42,405 nucleotides of DNA from Bacteroidota bacterium (GCA_023423715.1 JAFAFC010000009.1:1-42405); one strand, 5' to 3'; shown: positions 1 through 8,907, counted from the first letter of the stretch. Made by a program: numbers and translations. Notes: generated by a model not told the origin, from the sequence alone.

Positions 1-22
1 CCCCCCCCCCCCCCCCCCCCCC
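1..22. other. Homopolymer of 22 C at the window edge
   Basis: The first 22 bases are all C, in a sequence whose non-coding DNA is otherwise A+T-rich. No gene or regulatory role is apparent. It is most simply a cloning, tailing or assembly artefact at the end of a contig or insert, rather than genomic sequence of this organism. The SPFH gene next to it ends 27 bases further in and is intact. Confidence 0.7.
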
Positions 23-49
23 GAAATTTATTCCAACAAAGAAATCAAT

Positions 50-955
50 CTATTTTTGATTTCTCAATGTTTCTTCCATTTTCTGAGTTGCCGACATAGA
101 AACCACTAAGTCATTCAACATAGAACTTGCTGCTGTTGGCGAATTCGGTAATAAAACCAAATTACTTCTGTTGTTTGCTCCAATTGAATTTAATGTATCA
201 TAATGCTGCGTAACAACGATTAATGCTGAAGCTTCTTGCGCATTGATATTGGCCGCGTTTAGCATTTTCACAGATTCTTCCAAACCACGCGCAATCTCAC
301 GTCTTTGATCTGCGATACCTTGACCTTGAAGTTTTTTAGATTCCGCTTCTGCTTTTGCAACCGCAACAATACGGATTCTTTGTGCTTCAGATTCGTATTC
401 AGCTGCTGTTTTTTCACGTTCAGCTGCGTTAATTCTGTTCATCGCATGTTTCACTTGCTCATCTGGATCAATATCCGTTACCAACGCCTTTACAATATCA
501 TAACCATACGAGTTCATCGCTTCTTGAAGTTCTCCTTTTACGGCTACTGCAATATCATCTTTACGCACAAAAACGTCATCCAATTTCAATTTTGGAACTT
601 CCGCTCTAACCACGTCAAAAACGAATGATGTAATCTGATTTTCAGGATTTTCCAAACGATAATAAGCATCACCAACTTGTGTACGAATTACTTGATACTG
701 TACCGAAACTTTCATCTTGATAAATACGTTGTCCAAGGTTTTGGTATCAATCATCACATCCAATTGTTGAATTCTCAAATTCAATCTTTTAGAAATTTGG
801 TCGATGATCGGAATTTTAAGATGCAATCCCGAATGACGAACGGAATGGAATTTCCCAAAACGCTCAACAATAGCTGCAGTCTCTTGTTTTACAACGAAAA
901 ACGAAGCAAAAAGTAAAATAAGGCCGAAAAAAATAATAGGTCCTAAAAAAATCAT
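50..955 (-). CDS. SPFH/band 7 (stomatin-like) membrane protein
   Basis: This 301-residue protein has one N-terminal membrane segment (about residues 3-22), followed by a band 7/SPFH domain (about 22-200). A long Ala/Glu/Lys-rich helical region (about 170-235) comes next, with the AEREKTAAEYESEAQR-type pattern seen in stomatins, prohibitin-like proteins and QmcA. Such proteins oligomerise on membranes, organise microdomains and often modulate membrane proteases; the partner here is unknown. No NfeD-like gene lies beside it. It is transcribed in the same direction as dgt and starts 39 bases after the dgt stop, so the two may share a transcript. Length and domain order are normal for the family. 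The specific role is inferred only at family level. Confidence 0.9.
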   Translation of the reverse strand: MIFLGPIIFFGLILLFASFFVVKQETAAIVERFGKFHSVRHSGLHLKIPIIDQISKRLNLRIQQLDVMIDTKTLDNVFIKMKVSVQYQVIRTQVGDAYYRLENPENQITSFVFDVVRAEVPKLKLDDVFVRKDDIAVAVKGELQEAMNSYGYDIVKALVTDIDPDEQVKHAMNRINAAEREKTAAEYESEAQRIRIVAVAKAEAESKKLQGQGIADQRREIARGLEESVKMLNAANINAQEASALIVVTQHYDTLNSIGANNRSNLVLLPNSPTAASSMLNDLVVSMSATQKMEETLRNQK

Positions 956-994
956 AATTTATATTTTAACATTTTCAATGGGTAAGATACGATT

Positions 995-2350
995 TTACAT
1001 GGTCATTCCAATATCAATTCCTTTGATTTTTCGATAAATATCGGTTGCGTAATTATCCGTCATCCCCGAAACAAAATCAAGAACACCTAAAACCTTTTGG
1101 TACGAACTTCCATCAGCGTAAACGAACTGTTCTGGAAGTAGCTTCAAAGCCATTTTATCATACGATTTTATTTCACTTGATTCTTTTAAAACTGGAAATA
1201 CAAAATGGTTTAAAAGTTCATACATGACGTTATACCCTGCATTTTCAATCTCAACAACCGCTTTATGATTGTAGATTTTTGCAATCGAAAAACTTTCGAT
1301 TTCTTGAAGTGATGGATTTTCTTTTTGATACATCGAAAGCAGCGCTTGATCTAATTCACCATGTAAAATCGCATCAAAATTGGATTGATACAACTCGATG
1401 GCTTTTACAATTAAGGAATTAATCACTTTCGCTCTCAAATACGAAATACGCTCATTTTTGTTCGTTAAACTCGGTAATTTTCGCTCTACCCTTTCGGTGG
1501 AAGAATCCACAGAACGAATCAAATCAAAAAACAAATTCTCACAATCGGAAGTCGATACAATTCCCAAACGATGGGCATCTTCCATATCGATAATATTGTA
1601 GCAAATATCGTCTGCAGCTTCCACCAGCCAAACAAACGGGTTTCGTTTAAAAATCACCGGATCTTTACTTTCTTGAATCATTCCCGTTTCTTTCGCAATG
1701 TCCAAAAACGTTTCTTTTTCATTTTGGAAAAACCCAAATTTCTTACGATGCAAAACACCTTTTTTCTTTGCTACGGCTTCACACGGATATTTTGCAATAC
1801 TCGCCAAAGTTGAATACGTTAATTGCGCACCACCCTGATCTTTTCCTTTTTGCTGATGCGTTAAAACTCGCATCGCATTGGCATTTCCTTCAAAATTGAG
1901 CAAATCTGCCCATTCTTTTTCGTTGAATTTGGATTTCAAATCAGATTCATTTCTTTCGAAAAATGAAGCAATTGCGTCTTCTCCGGAATGTCCAAAAGCA
2001 GGATTCCCAATATCATGGCATAAACAAGCAGCCGCAACCACTTCTTTCAGATGATGTAAATAAAATTCTTGCGAGGCTGTAGCTAAATTAGATTTTTGAG
2101 AATCGACAATAAATTCCCCAATAGCACTTCCTAAACTACGACCAACAGAAGAAACTTCCAAAGAATGCGTCAACCGATTGTGCACAAAAACACTTCCTGG
2201 CAAAGGAAAAACTTGTGTTTTGTTCTGAAGTCTTCTAAAAGCCGATGAAAAGATAATTCGGTCGTAATCGCGTTGAAAATCGGTTCTCGAAGCTGCCGTT
2301 GCAGAATGATTTCCGGTTCTTTTATTGGTAAAAAGTGTATTTATATCCAT
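995..2350 (-). CDS. dgt: Deoxyguanosinetriphosphate triphosphohydrolase (dGTPase)
   Basis: This is a 451-residue HD-superfamily enzyme that hydrolyses dGTP (or dNTPs generally) to the deoxynucleoside and triphosphate, acting in cytosolic nucleotide-pool control. The N-terminus carries the family hallmark around residues 28-68 (RDYDRIIFSSAFRRLQNKTQ, then RLTHSLEVS with the metal-ligand His62). The HD motif is CHDIGNPAFGH, with His112, Asp113 and His121. A later WLVEAADDICYNIIDMEDA segment supplies the distal metal Asp. The length matches bacterial dGTPases. The start at MDINTLF lies 57 bases from the divergent DUF1003 gene. The SPFH gene follows downstream. The assignment is firm at family level; strict dGTP specificity cannot be read from the sequence. 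Confidence 0.93.
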   Translation of the reverse strand: MDINTLFTNKRTGNHSATAASRTDFQRDYDRIIFSSAFRRLQNKTQVFPLPGSVFVHNRLTHSLEVSSVGRSLGSAIGEFIVDSQKSNLATASQEFYLHHLKEVVAAACLCHDIGNPAFGHSGEDAIASFFERNESDLKSKFNEKEWADLLNFEGNANAMRVLTHQQKGKDQGGAQLTYSTLASIAKYPCEAVAKKKGVLHRKKFGFFQNEKETFLDIAKETGMIQESKDPVIFKRNPFVWLVEAADDICYNIIDMEDAHRLGIVSTSDCENLFFDLIRSVDSSTERVERKLPSLTNKNERISYLRAKVINSLIVKAIELYQSNFDAILHGELDQALLSMYQKENPSLQEIESFSIAKIYNHKAVVEIENAGYNVMYELLNHFVFPVLKESSEIKSYDKMALKLLPEQFVYADGSSYQKVLGVLDFVSGMTDNYATDIYRKIKGIDIGMTM

Positions 2351-2407
2351 AGATTTTCAAAATTACGCTATTTTTATATTTATAAAAGAATTTCTAGCCA
2401 CTTCGTT

Positions 2408-3118
2408 ATGGAAACTATAAAAAACAATCAGAGCGCAAACAATCGCAGTGATGAACCCAAAGTAAATCTTGCTAATTTGAGTCAGCATTTTTTTGATTTT
2501 ATCAAACAAAAACATCCCGAATACACCGTTGAATCTCAACTTCCAGTTTCCGAGATTAACATTCTTAGAAACGAATATCTTTCCTCAATTCTTACCGAAG
2601 AATTGGGCGAACTTTCGGAAGATGAAAAAGAAGTCATTCAATCAATTTCGCAAAAAACGATCTTGAGCGGAAAATTGGATGACGAAACGGATGATGTTTT
2701 GAAAAAGGAAGGTTTTGGTGCTCGTTTAGCGGATAAAGTTGCTAGTTTCGGGGGAAGCTGGAAATTTATTATCATTTTTTCAACGTTACTCGCCGCTTGG
2801 ATTATTCTCAATGTTTACGTTTTTAAAGACAAAGGTTTTGATCCCTATCCCTTTATCTTATTGAATCTTTTCCTTTCCTGCATTGCAGCAATTCAAGCTC
2901 CAATTATTATGATGAGCCAAAATCGTCAAGAGGAAAAAGACCGTCAAAGAGCCAAAAAGGATTACATGATTAATCTGAAAAGTGAATTCGAAATCCGCTC
3001 CTTACATGAAAAACTCGATCACTTGATTATACTACAACAGCAAAAAATGATTGAAATTGAGCAGAATCAAATTAAAAGAATGGAACAAATTTTAAGTGAG
3101 ATTCAAAATAGAAAATAA
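2408..3118 (+). CDS. DUF1003 family membrane protein
   Basis: This 236-residue protein has a soluble N-terminal half, then a DUF1003-type core with two closely spaced membrane segments (about residues 120-140 and 149-169) separated by a short FDPYPFILLN loop. A charged, amphipathic helical tail follows (QNRQEEKDRQRAKKDY onwards). The reading frame stays open upstream to 2273, but that extension overlaps the 5' end of divergent dgt and looks non-coding, so the ATG at 2408 (METIKNN) is preferred. DUF1003 proteins are common in bacteria and have no established biochemical function. The gene is convergent with the membrane protein at 3136-3807, with only 17 bases between the stops and no clear terminator hairpin. 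Confidence 0.85.
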   Translation: METIKNNQSANNRSDEPKVNLANLSQHFFDFIKQKHPEYTVESQLPVSEINILRNEYLSSILTEELGELSEDEKEVIQSISQKTILSGKLDDETDDVLKKEGFGARLADKVASFGGSWKFIIIFSTLLAAWIILNVYVFKDKGFDPYPFILLNLFLSCIAAIQAPIIMMSQNRQEEKDRQRAKKDYMINLKSEFEIRSLHEKLDHLIILQQQKMIEIEQNQIKRMEQILSEIQNRK

Positions 3119-3135
3119 GATATTAGAACTTAATT

Positions 3136-3807
3136 TTATTTGATATTCTTCAAGTCGTCGCTTTCGTTTTGTTCTCTATATTTAGGATTGGAAAGGACAA
3201 AACTGACGATATCACCTACGACTTTCATCATCAAAAAATAGCCTGAAAACATCGCGATTAATGGAATTAGAAATTTGAAAAGCGGAACAGCAACAAGATT
3301 CGACACATGGGTATTGGAATAGATTAATCGCTTTTTATTGTCTCGATAATACATAATTCCGTTCGCTACCGCCCAAACGGAGGAGGCCAAATCCGACCAT
3401 TGAAATACAAAAACACCTTCATTTTTCCACAAATTAAGCACATAAAAAGCGCAAGCCATAAACACGGAAATAAAACAAGCCATGATTAAAAACAAAGTCG
3501 CCGTAATAGAATCACCAGATTCGTCTTTTTCAATATAAGAACCGTATTCTTTTTTATTTTTATCGGTTTTCTTACGGGTTCTATTCAATCGGTATTTTTT
3601 CTTTAGATACGTGATCGGTGTATTTCGAAGCAAAAAATAATGTGCAACAAGCAAAGAAAACGTTTGTATTATTTGAATGACAGCGAGATTGTATAAGTAA
3701 TCAATGCTCGTTCCGTATTTGTAAATGACAAAAAGATTGAGCATTAGAACACTCCAAAACAAAGGATCTCGATAAATTTTATCCAAAGAAATTGTTGACT
3801 TTGCCAT
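3136..3807 (-). CDS. Multi-pass membrane protein of unknown function (possibly DUF6498-like)
   Basis: This 223-residue protein has about five or six predicted membrane segments: near residues 16-32, 39-61, 103-127, 138-156, and a long hydrophobic stretch at 173-207 that could cross twice. The cytosolic loop around 65-95 is strongly basic (KKKYRLNRTRKKTDKNKK). A SDLASSVWAVANGIMYYR segment resembles what I recall of DUF6498-type proteins, but that match is from memory and tentative. It is a monocistronic-looking gene lying downstream of gcvP on the same strand, separated from it by the gcvP terminator. No catalytic motif is visible. Confidence 0.7.
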   Translation of the reverse strand: MAKSTISLDKIYRDPLFWSVLMLNLFVIYKYGTSIDYLYNLAVIQIIQTFSLLVAHYFLLRNTPITYLKKKYRLNRTRKKTDKNKKEYGSYIEKDESGDSITATLFLIMACFISVFMACAFYVLNLWKNEGVFVFQWSDLASSVWAVANGIMYYRDNKKRLIYSNTHVSNLVAVPLFKFLIPLIAMFSGYFLMMKVVGDIVSFVLSNPKYREQNESDDLKNIK

Positions 3808-3843
3808 TCCTGAAATTAGTGATTGAAAGATACTATTTAAACC

Positions 3844-3878
3844 TAAAAAAACAGCAGCAAAACTAAATTTGCTGCTGT
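3844..3878 (-). terminator. Rho-independent terminator of gcvP
   Basis: The arms ACAGCAGCAAA (3851-3861) and TTTGCTGCTGT (3868-3878) are perfectly complementary with a 6-base loop. On the minus strand the stem is followed by a run of seven T (A run at 3844-3850). It lies just past the gcvP stop. Confidence 0.85.
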
Positions 3879-3909
3879 CTGTATTTAAATTATTCGATTG
3901 AAAAATGAA

Positions 3910-6768
3910 TTACATATAACTTTCAATTGGTGCACATGTACAAACTAAGTTTCTGTCTCCATAGGCTTCATCTACACGAGAAACCGATGCGAAGAACTTG
4001 TTGTGACGCACCCAATCCAATGGATATGCCGCTTTTTCTCTGCTGTACGGCTTGTCCCAAGAATCCGAAATTACCACTTGTTCTGTGTGAGGTGCATTTT
4101 TCAATACGTTATTTTCAGCATCCGCTTCACCATTTGCAATCTCATCAATTTCATGTTTGATGCTGATTAATGCCGAAGCAAAACGATCGATTTCAGCTTT
4201 ACTTTCAGATTCCGTTGGCTCAATCATCAACGTTCCTGCCACTGGGAAAGAAACCGTTGGTGCGTGGAAACCGTAATCCATTAAACGCTTCGCAACATCA
4301 GCTACTTCAATTCCTAAAGACTTGAACTGACGGAAATCCACGATACATTCGTGAGCTACTCTTCCGATTTCGTTTGCGTATAAAATTGGGAAATGCTCCG
4401 CCAATACTTCTTTCAAGTAATTCGCATTCAAAATTGCATGTTCCGTCGCTTTTTTCAAACCTGGAGTTCCCAACATTTTGATGTAGGCGTATGAAATATT
4501 CAATACCAATCCAGAACCGTAAGGCGCTGAAGAAATGGCATCGATAGAATCTTTACCCCCAATTTTAATATTCGGGTTGCTAGGCAAGAAAGGTGCTAAA
4601 TGCGCCGCAACACAAATAGGACCAACTCCTGGACCACCACCACCGTGAGGAATCGCAAATGTTTTATGTAAGTTTAGGTGACAAACGTCGGCACCGATAT
4701 TTCCTGGACTTGTAAATCCTACCTGCGCGTTCATGTTTGCTCCATCCATATAGACTTGACCACCATGATCGTGAATCAACTTCGTGATTTCTTTAATGTT
4801 CGCATCAAAAAATCCGTATGTTGAAGGATACGTAATCATTACTGCTGCAAGGTTTTCTGAATGTTGCTCTGCTTTTGCTTTCAAATCTTCGAAATCGATT
4901 TCTCCGTTTTCTAAATTCTTAACAACAACAACTTTCATCCCTGCCATAACTGCTGATGCAGGATTCGTTCCGTGCGCAGATTGCGGAATTAAAGCGATAT
5001 TTCTATGATGATCTCCTCTTGATTTGTGGTACTCACGAATCACCATTAAACCAGCGTATTCTCCTTGAGCACCTGAATTTGGTTGAAGTGATGTTTTTGC
5101 AAAACCTGTAATTTCTGCTAAATCTTGTTCCAAACTTTGAATCATGGTTTGATATCCTTTTGCTTGTGCTAAAGGAACAAACGGGTGTAAACCTCCCCAT
5201 TCTGCCCAAGAAAGTGGCAACATTTCTGCTGCTGCGTTCAATTTCATCGTACAAGAACCTAACGAAATCATGGAGTGAACCAAAGAAAGGTCTTTTCGTT
5301 CCAATCCTTTGATATATCGCATCAATTCTGTTTCCGTGTGGTATTTGTTGAATACCTCATCAGACAAAATATCATCTGTTCTTAATAACGAAGTAGGAAT
5401 AGAATATTCTTCTTTCAACTCAATTTTAAATGCTTGTTTCTGCAAGTTACTTGCTAAAGCATCCACTAATTTTTGAATTTTCTCTAATGTAGAAGTTTCA
5501 TCAATTGAAATGGAAACAATACCTTCTGAGAAATAGTTCAAGTTGATTTTCTGATCTTGAAGAATTCGTTGTAAATTCGCTTTATCGTTCTCGTGAATTC
5601 TAATTTTCACGGTATCAAAAACCGGTTCATCAACAACATCATATCCAAATACTTTCAAAGCTTGTCTTAATGCATTTGCTTTGTAGTGAATTTGATCTGC
5701 AATAAATCTCAATCCATCAGGACCGTGATAAACAGCGTACATCCCAGCCATTACTGATAATAAAACCTGAGCTGTACAAATATTTGATGTTGCTTTTTCA
5801 CGCTTAATGTGCTGTTCACGCGTTTGAAGCGCCATACGTAACGCTCTTTTTCCGTACGCATCTTGAGAAACTCCAATAATTCTTCCTGGAATATCTCTCT
5901 TGTATTCGTCTTTACAAGCAAAATACGCTGCGTGAGGACCACCGTAACCCATCGGAATACCGAAACGTTGCGTAGTTCCTACCGCACAATCCGCTCCCAT
6001 AGAAGCTGGAGATTTTAGACGCACTAATGATAAAATATCACAAGCCATCGCTACTTGCATATTCACATCTTTCATAGTTTGAATAAGCTCCGTATAATCG
6101 ATTACGATTCCGTTTTTCCCAGGATATTGCAATAATGCCCCGAAATACGAATCGTTAAACTGATGTTCTTGGTGATTTCCAACAATCACGTCAATTCCTA
6201 AACCGTCTGCTTTGGTTTTAAGAACCGCAATTGTTTGAGGATATACTAAATCTGAAATGAAGAATTTCGTTGCTTCACCTTTCTTTTGCTCTTTCGTTCT
6301 ACTTTCAAAGAACATGTGCATTGCTTCTGCAGCCGCTGTTCCTTCATCCAACAAAGACGCGTTTGCTAAAGGAAACCCTGATAAGTTGGTTACCACCGTT
6401 TGGTAGTTCAACAAAGCTTCTAATCTTCCTTGAGCAATTTCCGCTTGGTACGGTGTGTACGCCGTGTACCATCCTGGATTTTCGAAAATATTTCTTTGAA
6501 TTGGCGATGGAAGAACCGTTCCGTAATATCCAAAACCAATGTAGTTATCAAATAATTTGTTTTGAGAAGCTAAGTCTTTTGAATGTTGAAGCAATTCAAA
6601 CTCCGATAAAGCTTCCGAAATGTCCAAATCCTTTTCCAAACGAATGCTTGAAGGAATAGTTTGATTGATCAACTCTTCGATGGTAGACACCCCAATTTTG
6701 GCCAACATTTCTTGCTTATCCTTTTCATTAAGCGAAATGTGACGATTCACAAACTGCGTTGTATTCAT
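3910..6768 (-). CDS. gcvP: Glycine dehydrogenase (aminomethyl-transferring), glycine cleavage system P protein
   Basis: This 952-residue fused P-protein decarboxylates glycine with pyridoxal phosphate and passes the aminomethyl group to the lipoyl arm of H protein. Both homologous halves are present. The N-terminal half has the YIGFGYYGTVLPSPI and TPYQAEIAQGRLEALLNYQT signatures. The C-terminal half has MISLGSCTMKLNAAAEM, QPNSGAQGEYAGL and the cofactor-lysine motif LNLHKTFAIPHGGGGPG, with Lys702 as the Schiff-base residue. The length is standard for the single-chain form. gcvH and gcvT are not adjacent, as is often the case in this phylum. A strong terminator lies 32 bases downstream. The 271 bases upstream of the start hold no recognisable glycine riboswitch or other gene besides the promoter of the small downstream-facing gene at 7040. 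Confidence 0.97.
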   Translation of the reverse strand: MNTTQFVNRHISLNEKDKQEMLAKIGVSTIEELINQTIPSSIRLEKDLDISEALSEFELLQHSKDLASQNKLFDNYIGFGYYGTVLPSPIQRNIFENPGWYTAYTPYQAEIAQGRLEALLNYQTVVTNLSGFPLANASLLDEGTAAAEAMHMFFESRTKEQKKGEATKFFISDLVYPQTIAVLKTKADGLGIDVIVGNHQEHQFNDSYFGALLQYPGKNGIVIDYTELIQTMKDVNMQVAMACDILSLVRLKSPASMGADCAVGTTQRFGIPMGYGGPHAAYFACKDEYKRDIPGRIIGVSQDAYGKRALRMALQTREQHIKREKATSNICTAQVLLSVMAGMYAVYHGPDGLRFIADQIHYKANALRQALKVFGYDVVDEPVFDTVKIRIHENDKANLQRILQDQKINLNYFSEGIVSISIDETSTLEKIQKLVDALASNLQKQAFKIELKEEYSIPTSLLRTDDILSDEVFNKYHTETELMRYIKGLERKDLSLVHSMISLGSCTMKLNAAAEMLPLSWAEWGGLHPFVPLAQAKGYQTMIQSLEQDLAEITGFAKTSLQPNSGAQGEYAGLMVIREYHKSRGDHHRNIALIPQSAHGTNPASAVMAGMKVVVVKNLENGEIDFEDLKAKAEQHSENLAAVMITYPSTYGFFDANIKEITKLIHDHGGQVYMDGANMNAQVGFTSPGNIGADVCHLNLHKTFAIPHGGGGPGVGPICVAAHLAPFLPSNPNIKIGGKDSIDAISSAPYGSGLVLNISYAYIKMLGTPGLKKATEHAILNANYLKEVLAEHFPILYANEIGRVAHECIVDFRQFKSLGIEVADVAKRLMDYGFHAPTVSFPVAGTLMIEPTESESKAEIDRFASALISIKHEIDEIANGEADAENNVLKNAPHTEQVVISDSWDKPYSREKAAYPLDWVRHNKFFASVSRVDEAYGDRNLVCTCAPIESYM

Positions 6769-7027
6769 ATATTTTACTAGATTTATTTGTCGAAAAATAG
6801 AATGGTAAATTTAGTGATTATTAAGCGAATCACAAAACGTGACAAATGTCAGTATTTTCCAAATCAAAAATTCGAAAAACCTCTATTTCACGTGTAAAGC
6901 GAACTAAAAAAGCTTCAAATATTCGTATTCAAATCGAGTAATTAAGAATTTAACCTATTAAAAATCAATCAATTGGTAATTCGATTCTAAATAAGATTAT
7001 TATTTAAATTTATTCTAAATTAATTTA

Positions 7028-7035
7028 TATATTTG
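7028..7035 (+). promoter_or_regulatory. Candidate -7 box TATATTTG immediately before a small gene
   Basis: TATATTTG fits the Bacteroidota -7 consensus TAnnTTTG and ends only four bases before the ATG at 7040. The transcript would therefore begin at or next to the start codon and be leaderless, unless the true start is the in-frame ATG at codon 14. No good -33 TTG is visible upstream. Confidence 0.4.
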
Positions 7036-7039
7036 CGAC

Positions 7040-7192
7040 ATGAATGCGAACATCATCCCTTTTAAAGTGGCTCCATTAATGCCTGCAAGTAGCATCCAAG
7101 AAGAAATGTATTGTGGTAAGAAAAACTGCTGCAAGAAATTTAAGAAAGGAAAGCGTTGCAAGAAGTGTCCAGGACGCTTGAAAATGGCATAA
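7040..7192 (+). CDS. Small Cys/Lys-rich protein of 50 residues
   Basis: An ATG at 7040 opens a 50-codon frame ending TAA at 7190-7192. The product has a neutral N-terminal half (MNANIIPFKVAPLMPASS) and a strongly basic C-terminal half with five cysteines (residues 25, 30, 31, 40 and 43) arranged C-x4-CC-x8-C-x2-C among many lysines. The cysteines could bind a metal or form disulphides; this is inference. A consensus -7 promoter box sits directly upstream. Its stop abuts exactly the stop of the convergent DnaJ-like gene. I do not recognise a family. The non-random composition and the promoter support a real gene, but the protein is too short for certainty. Confidence 0.55.
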   Translation: MNANIIPFKVAPLMPASSIQEEMYCGKKNCCKKFKKGKRCKKCPGRLKMA

Positions 7193-7837
7193 TTAGCTTG
7201 TAAAAAAGTAAATAGCCAACGCTACCAAAATAGCAATAACCAAAAACGGAACAAGTTTTTTGGTGAAGCCTAAGTCTTCTTTTTCAGAAATCGATTGTTT
7301 CGGTTTCAAGATTTCTTCAATATCATTCGGGTTTTGAGCTTTCTCGCTCTCCGAAATCTCCGTTAGTGAAATTCCTTTTACTATTGTCTTATTCAGAAAC
7401 GAATTATTCGCTTGCAAAAGCAATTGAAATTTTCCGTCAACAAATTCTGTTATTTTAATTCGTTTTTCTCCGAAAGGTTTCATCAAGCCAAAAGGCATAA
7501 TTTTCACGACATCCGCATTCAACGTGTTCCACGTAATAATAATTTCTTCACCTTTTACAACACGAACTTTATTCACATGAAACGATTTGATAACGGGTGG
7601 TAACGCCGAACGCATATTGGATAGTTGCGAATTGAAAATAAGATCGTACGCCTTTTTCTTCACCGAATCGCCCAATGTATCGTAGGCTTCCTGAACTTCT
7701 CGAAATCGATTTTCAAAAAAAGCATCATCGTCGTTTTTATCAGGATGGTATTTCACACTCAACTTTCTATACGCCTTACGAATGTCCTCCTCAGAAGCAT
7801 CCGAAGCTACGCCTAGAAAATAATAGTAATCTTTCAA
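7193..7837 (-). CDS. DnaJ-domain (J-protein) tail-anchored membrane protein
   Basis: This 214-residue protein has an N-terminal J domain (about residues 3-69) with the HPD motif at 31-33, which would stimulate the ATPase of an Hsp70. The Gly/Phe and zinc-finger regions of true DnaJ are absent, so it is a type III J-protein. The middle (about 78-150, VVKGEEIIITWNTLNADVVKI) looks like a beta-sandwich module. A single hydrophobic helix at the extreme C-terminus (about 194-212) should anchor it with the J domain in the cytosol. It is the last gene on its strand here and its stop meets that of the small gene at 7040. The client or Hsp70 partner is unknown. Confidence 0.88.
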   Translation of the reverse strand: MKDYYYFLGVASDASEEDIRKAYRKLSVKYHPDKNDDDAFFENRFREVQEAYDTLGDSVKKKAYDLIFNSQLSNMRSALPPVIKSFHVNKVRVVKGEEIIITWNTLNADVVKIMPFGLMKPFGEKRIKITEFVDGKFQLLLQANNSFLNKTIVKGISLTEISESEKAQNPNDIEEILKPKQSISEKEDLGFTKKLVPFLVIAILVALAIYFFTS

Positions 7838-7882
7838 GAAATTGTTTTTGACTAATGAAATGCAAAAATACTTAAAATAAAA

Positions 7883-7909
7883 AAAAGCAGTGCTAATTAC
7901 ACTGCTTTT
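7883..7909 (-). terminator. Terminator of the sigma factor/membrane protein operon
   Basis: GCAGTG (7887-7892) and CACTGC (7900-7905) form a stem extended by AAAA/TTTT, with a 7-base loop. Read on the minus strand it ends in a long T run. It lies just past the stop of the gene at 7916-8254. Confidence 0.75.
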
Positions 7910-7915
7910 ATCGTA

Positions 7916-8254
7916 TTAGTCTTGATTTTTTTTACACATTGAAGCGTATTTCGATTTGAACATTTCCTTGAACTTTTCATGCGAAGTACAATCTTGTTCA
8001 GGATTTGGTCCGCAGGATTCATTGGCTTGTTTCCATTTGTGAAATCCACCGTGGAAACCTCCGAAAAGAATTTTGCATAACAACATCAAGCCCATCGCTT
8101 GCCAATAGGAAATACTTTTGAATCCAGTTACATCGGGCACAACGGCGTTCCACAAAAGCATAACAATTGCCGACAACCCAAACACGATGAGTGGGATAAT
8201 GAATAGTAAACAAAAAACTTTATTACAACGTTTTTTCATGATTTTATGCTCCAT
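7916..8254 (-). CDS. Small membrane protein coupled to a sigma factor
   Basis: This 112-residue protein has a basic N-terminus, one clear membrane helix (about residues 13-35) and a second hydrophobic stretch (about 50-66). A His/Gly-rich GGFHGGFHKWKQ segment and a polar tail with three cysteines follow. Its ATG shares one base with the sigma factor stop (TAATG), which indicates translational coupling. That arrangement suggests it works with the sigma factor, for example as a membrane-bound regulator, but it has no recognised anti-sigma domain. I do not know its family. Convergent terminator sequence follows directly. Confidence 0.75.
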   Translation of the reverse strand: MEHKIMKKRCNKVFCLLFIIPLIVFGLSAIVMLLWNAVVPDVTGFKSISYWQAMGLMLLCKILFGGFHGGFHKWKQANESCGPNPEQDCTSHEKFKEMFKSKYASMCKKNQD

Positions 8255-8832
8255 TAATAGGCCAATTCTTGATACAATCGGCTTAATTTTTTTCTTAAAT
8301 ATTTTACTGCGTATTGCTTTCTGCTGATGATGGTTTTTAGGTTTTCACCCTGTTCATCGGCAATATCTTGCAAAGTACGGTCATTAATTTCGTTTTCCAC
8401 AAAAACATAGCTTTGTTTTTCTGGCAACTCTTCTAAAGCTGCAAATAAAGTACGCCAGAATTCATCTTGAAACAGTTTCAGTTCAGGACTATTTGCTGTA
8501 TCCATCAATAAAATTTCCTTTATTGAAAAGCTTCCATCTTCATCTTCATACATAAAATCCTCCAGTGATTCCGACTTTTTCTTTCGATACGAATCGGTGA
8601 TTTTATTTGCGGAAACCCGATACAGCCAGCTTCCGACATTCACAATTTCTGAAATATTGGAGAGATTACTAAATTGATACCATACTTCCTGCATAATATC
8701 TTCGGCATCCTGAGACGATTTCACCTTCGGACGAATATACGACATTAACCGGCTTCCGTATTGGGAAACCACGCTGGAAATCAGGTTTTCTTTCTCTAGA
8801 TCTGACATGTGAATTGGTACAATCGCATCCAT
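8254..8832 (-). CDS. RNA polymerase sigma-70 family (ECF-type) sigma factor
   Basis: This 192-residue protein has region 2 (about residues 22-85, with the SQDAEDIMQEVWYQF and SWLYRVSANKITDSYRKKK signatures) and region 4 (about 128-185, LPEKQSYVFVENEINDRTLQDIADEQGENLKTIISRKQYAVKYLRKKL). It lacks regions 1 and 3, which is typical of ECF factors. The chosen ATG at 8832 is preceded by AGGAGG (8836-8841), an unusually strong Shine-Dalgarno match for this window though close to the start. The alternative is Met9. It is translationally coupled to the small membrane protein downstream. The regulon is unknown. Confidence 0.88.
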   Translation of the reverse strand: MDAIVPIHMSDLEKENLISSVVSQYGSRLMSYIRPKVKSSQDAEDIMQEVWYQFSNLSNISEIVNVGSWLYRVSANKITDSYRKKKSESLEDFMYEDEDGSFSIKEILLMDTANSPELKLFQDEFWRTLFAALEELPEKQSYVFVENEINDRTLQDIADEQGENLKTIISRKQYAVKYLRKKLSRLYQELAY

Positions 8833-8907
8833 ATACCTCCTAAGACGATTGGATTTCCGATTTACTTTAAACTTTTTTAAAAAATTTTAAATGCTCTTTT
8901 GGGAAGC

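Noticed and set aside
305..916. Plus-strand frames of 107 and 79 residues opposite the SPFH gene
   Set aside because: They lie entirely inside a well-supported gene and have low-complexity Phe/Cys/Arg-rich products.
2273..2407. Upstream extension of the DUF1003 gene
   Set aside because: It overlaps the start of dgt on the other strand and crosses its likely promoter region; ATG 2408 fits better.
6769..7039. Glycine riboswitch upstream of gcvP
   Set aside because: No tandem aptamer-like conserved core or expression-platform hairpin could be recognised in the 271 bases.
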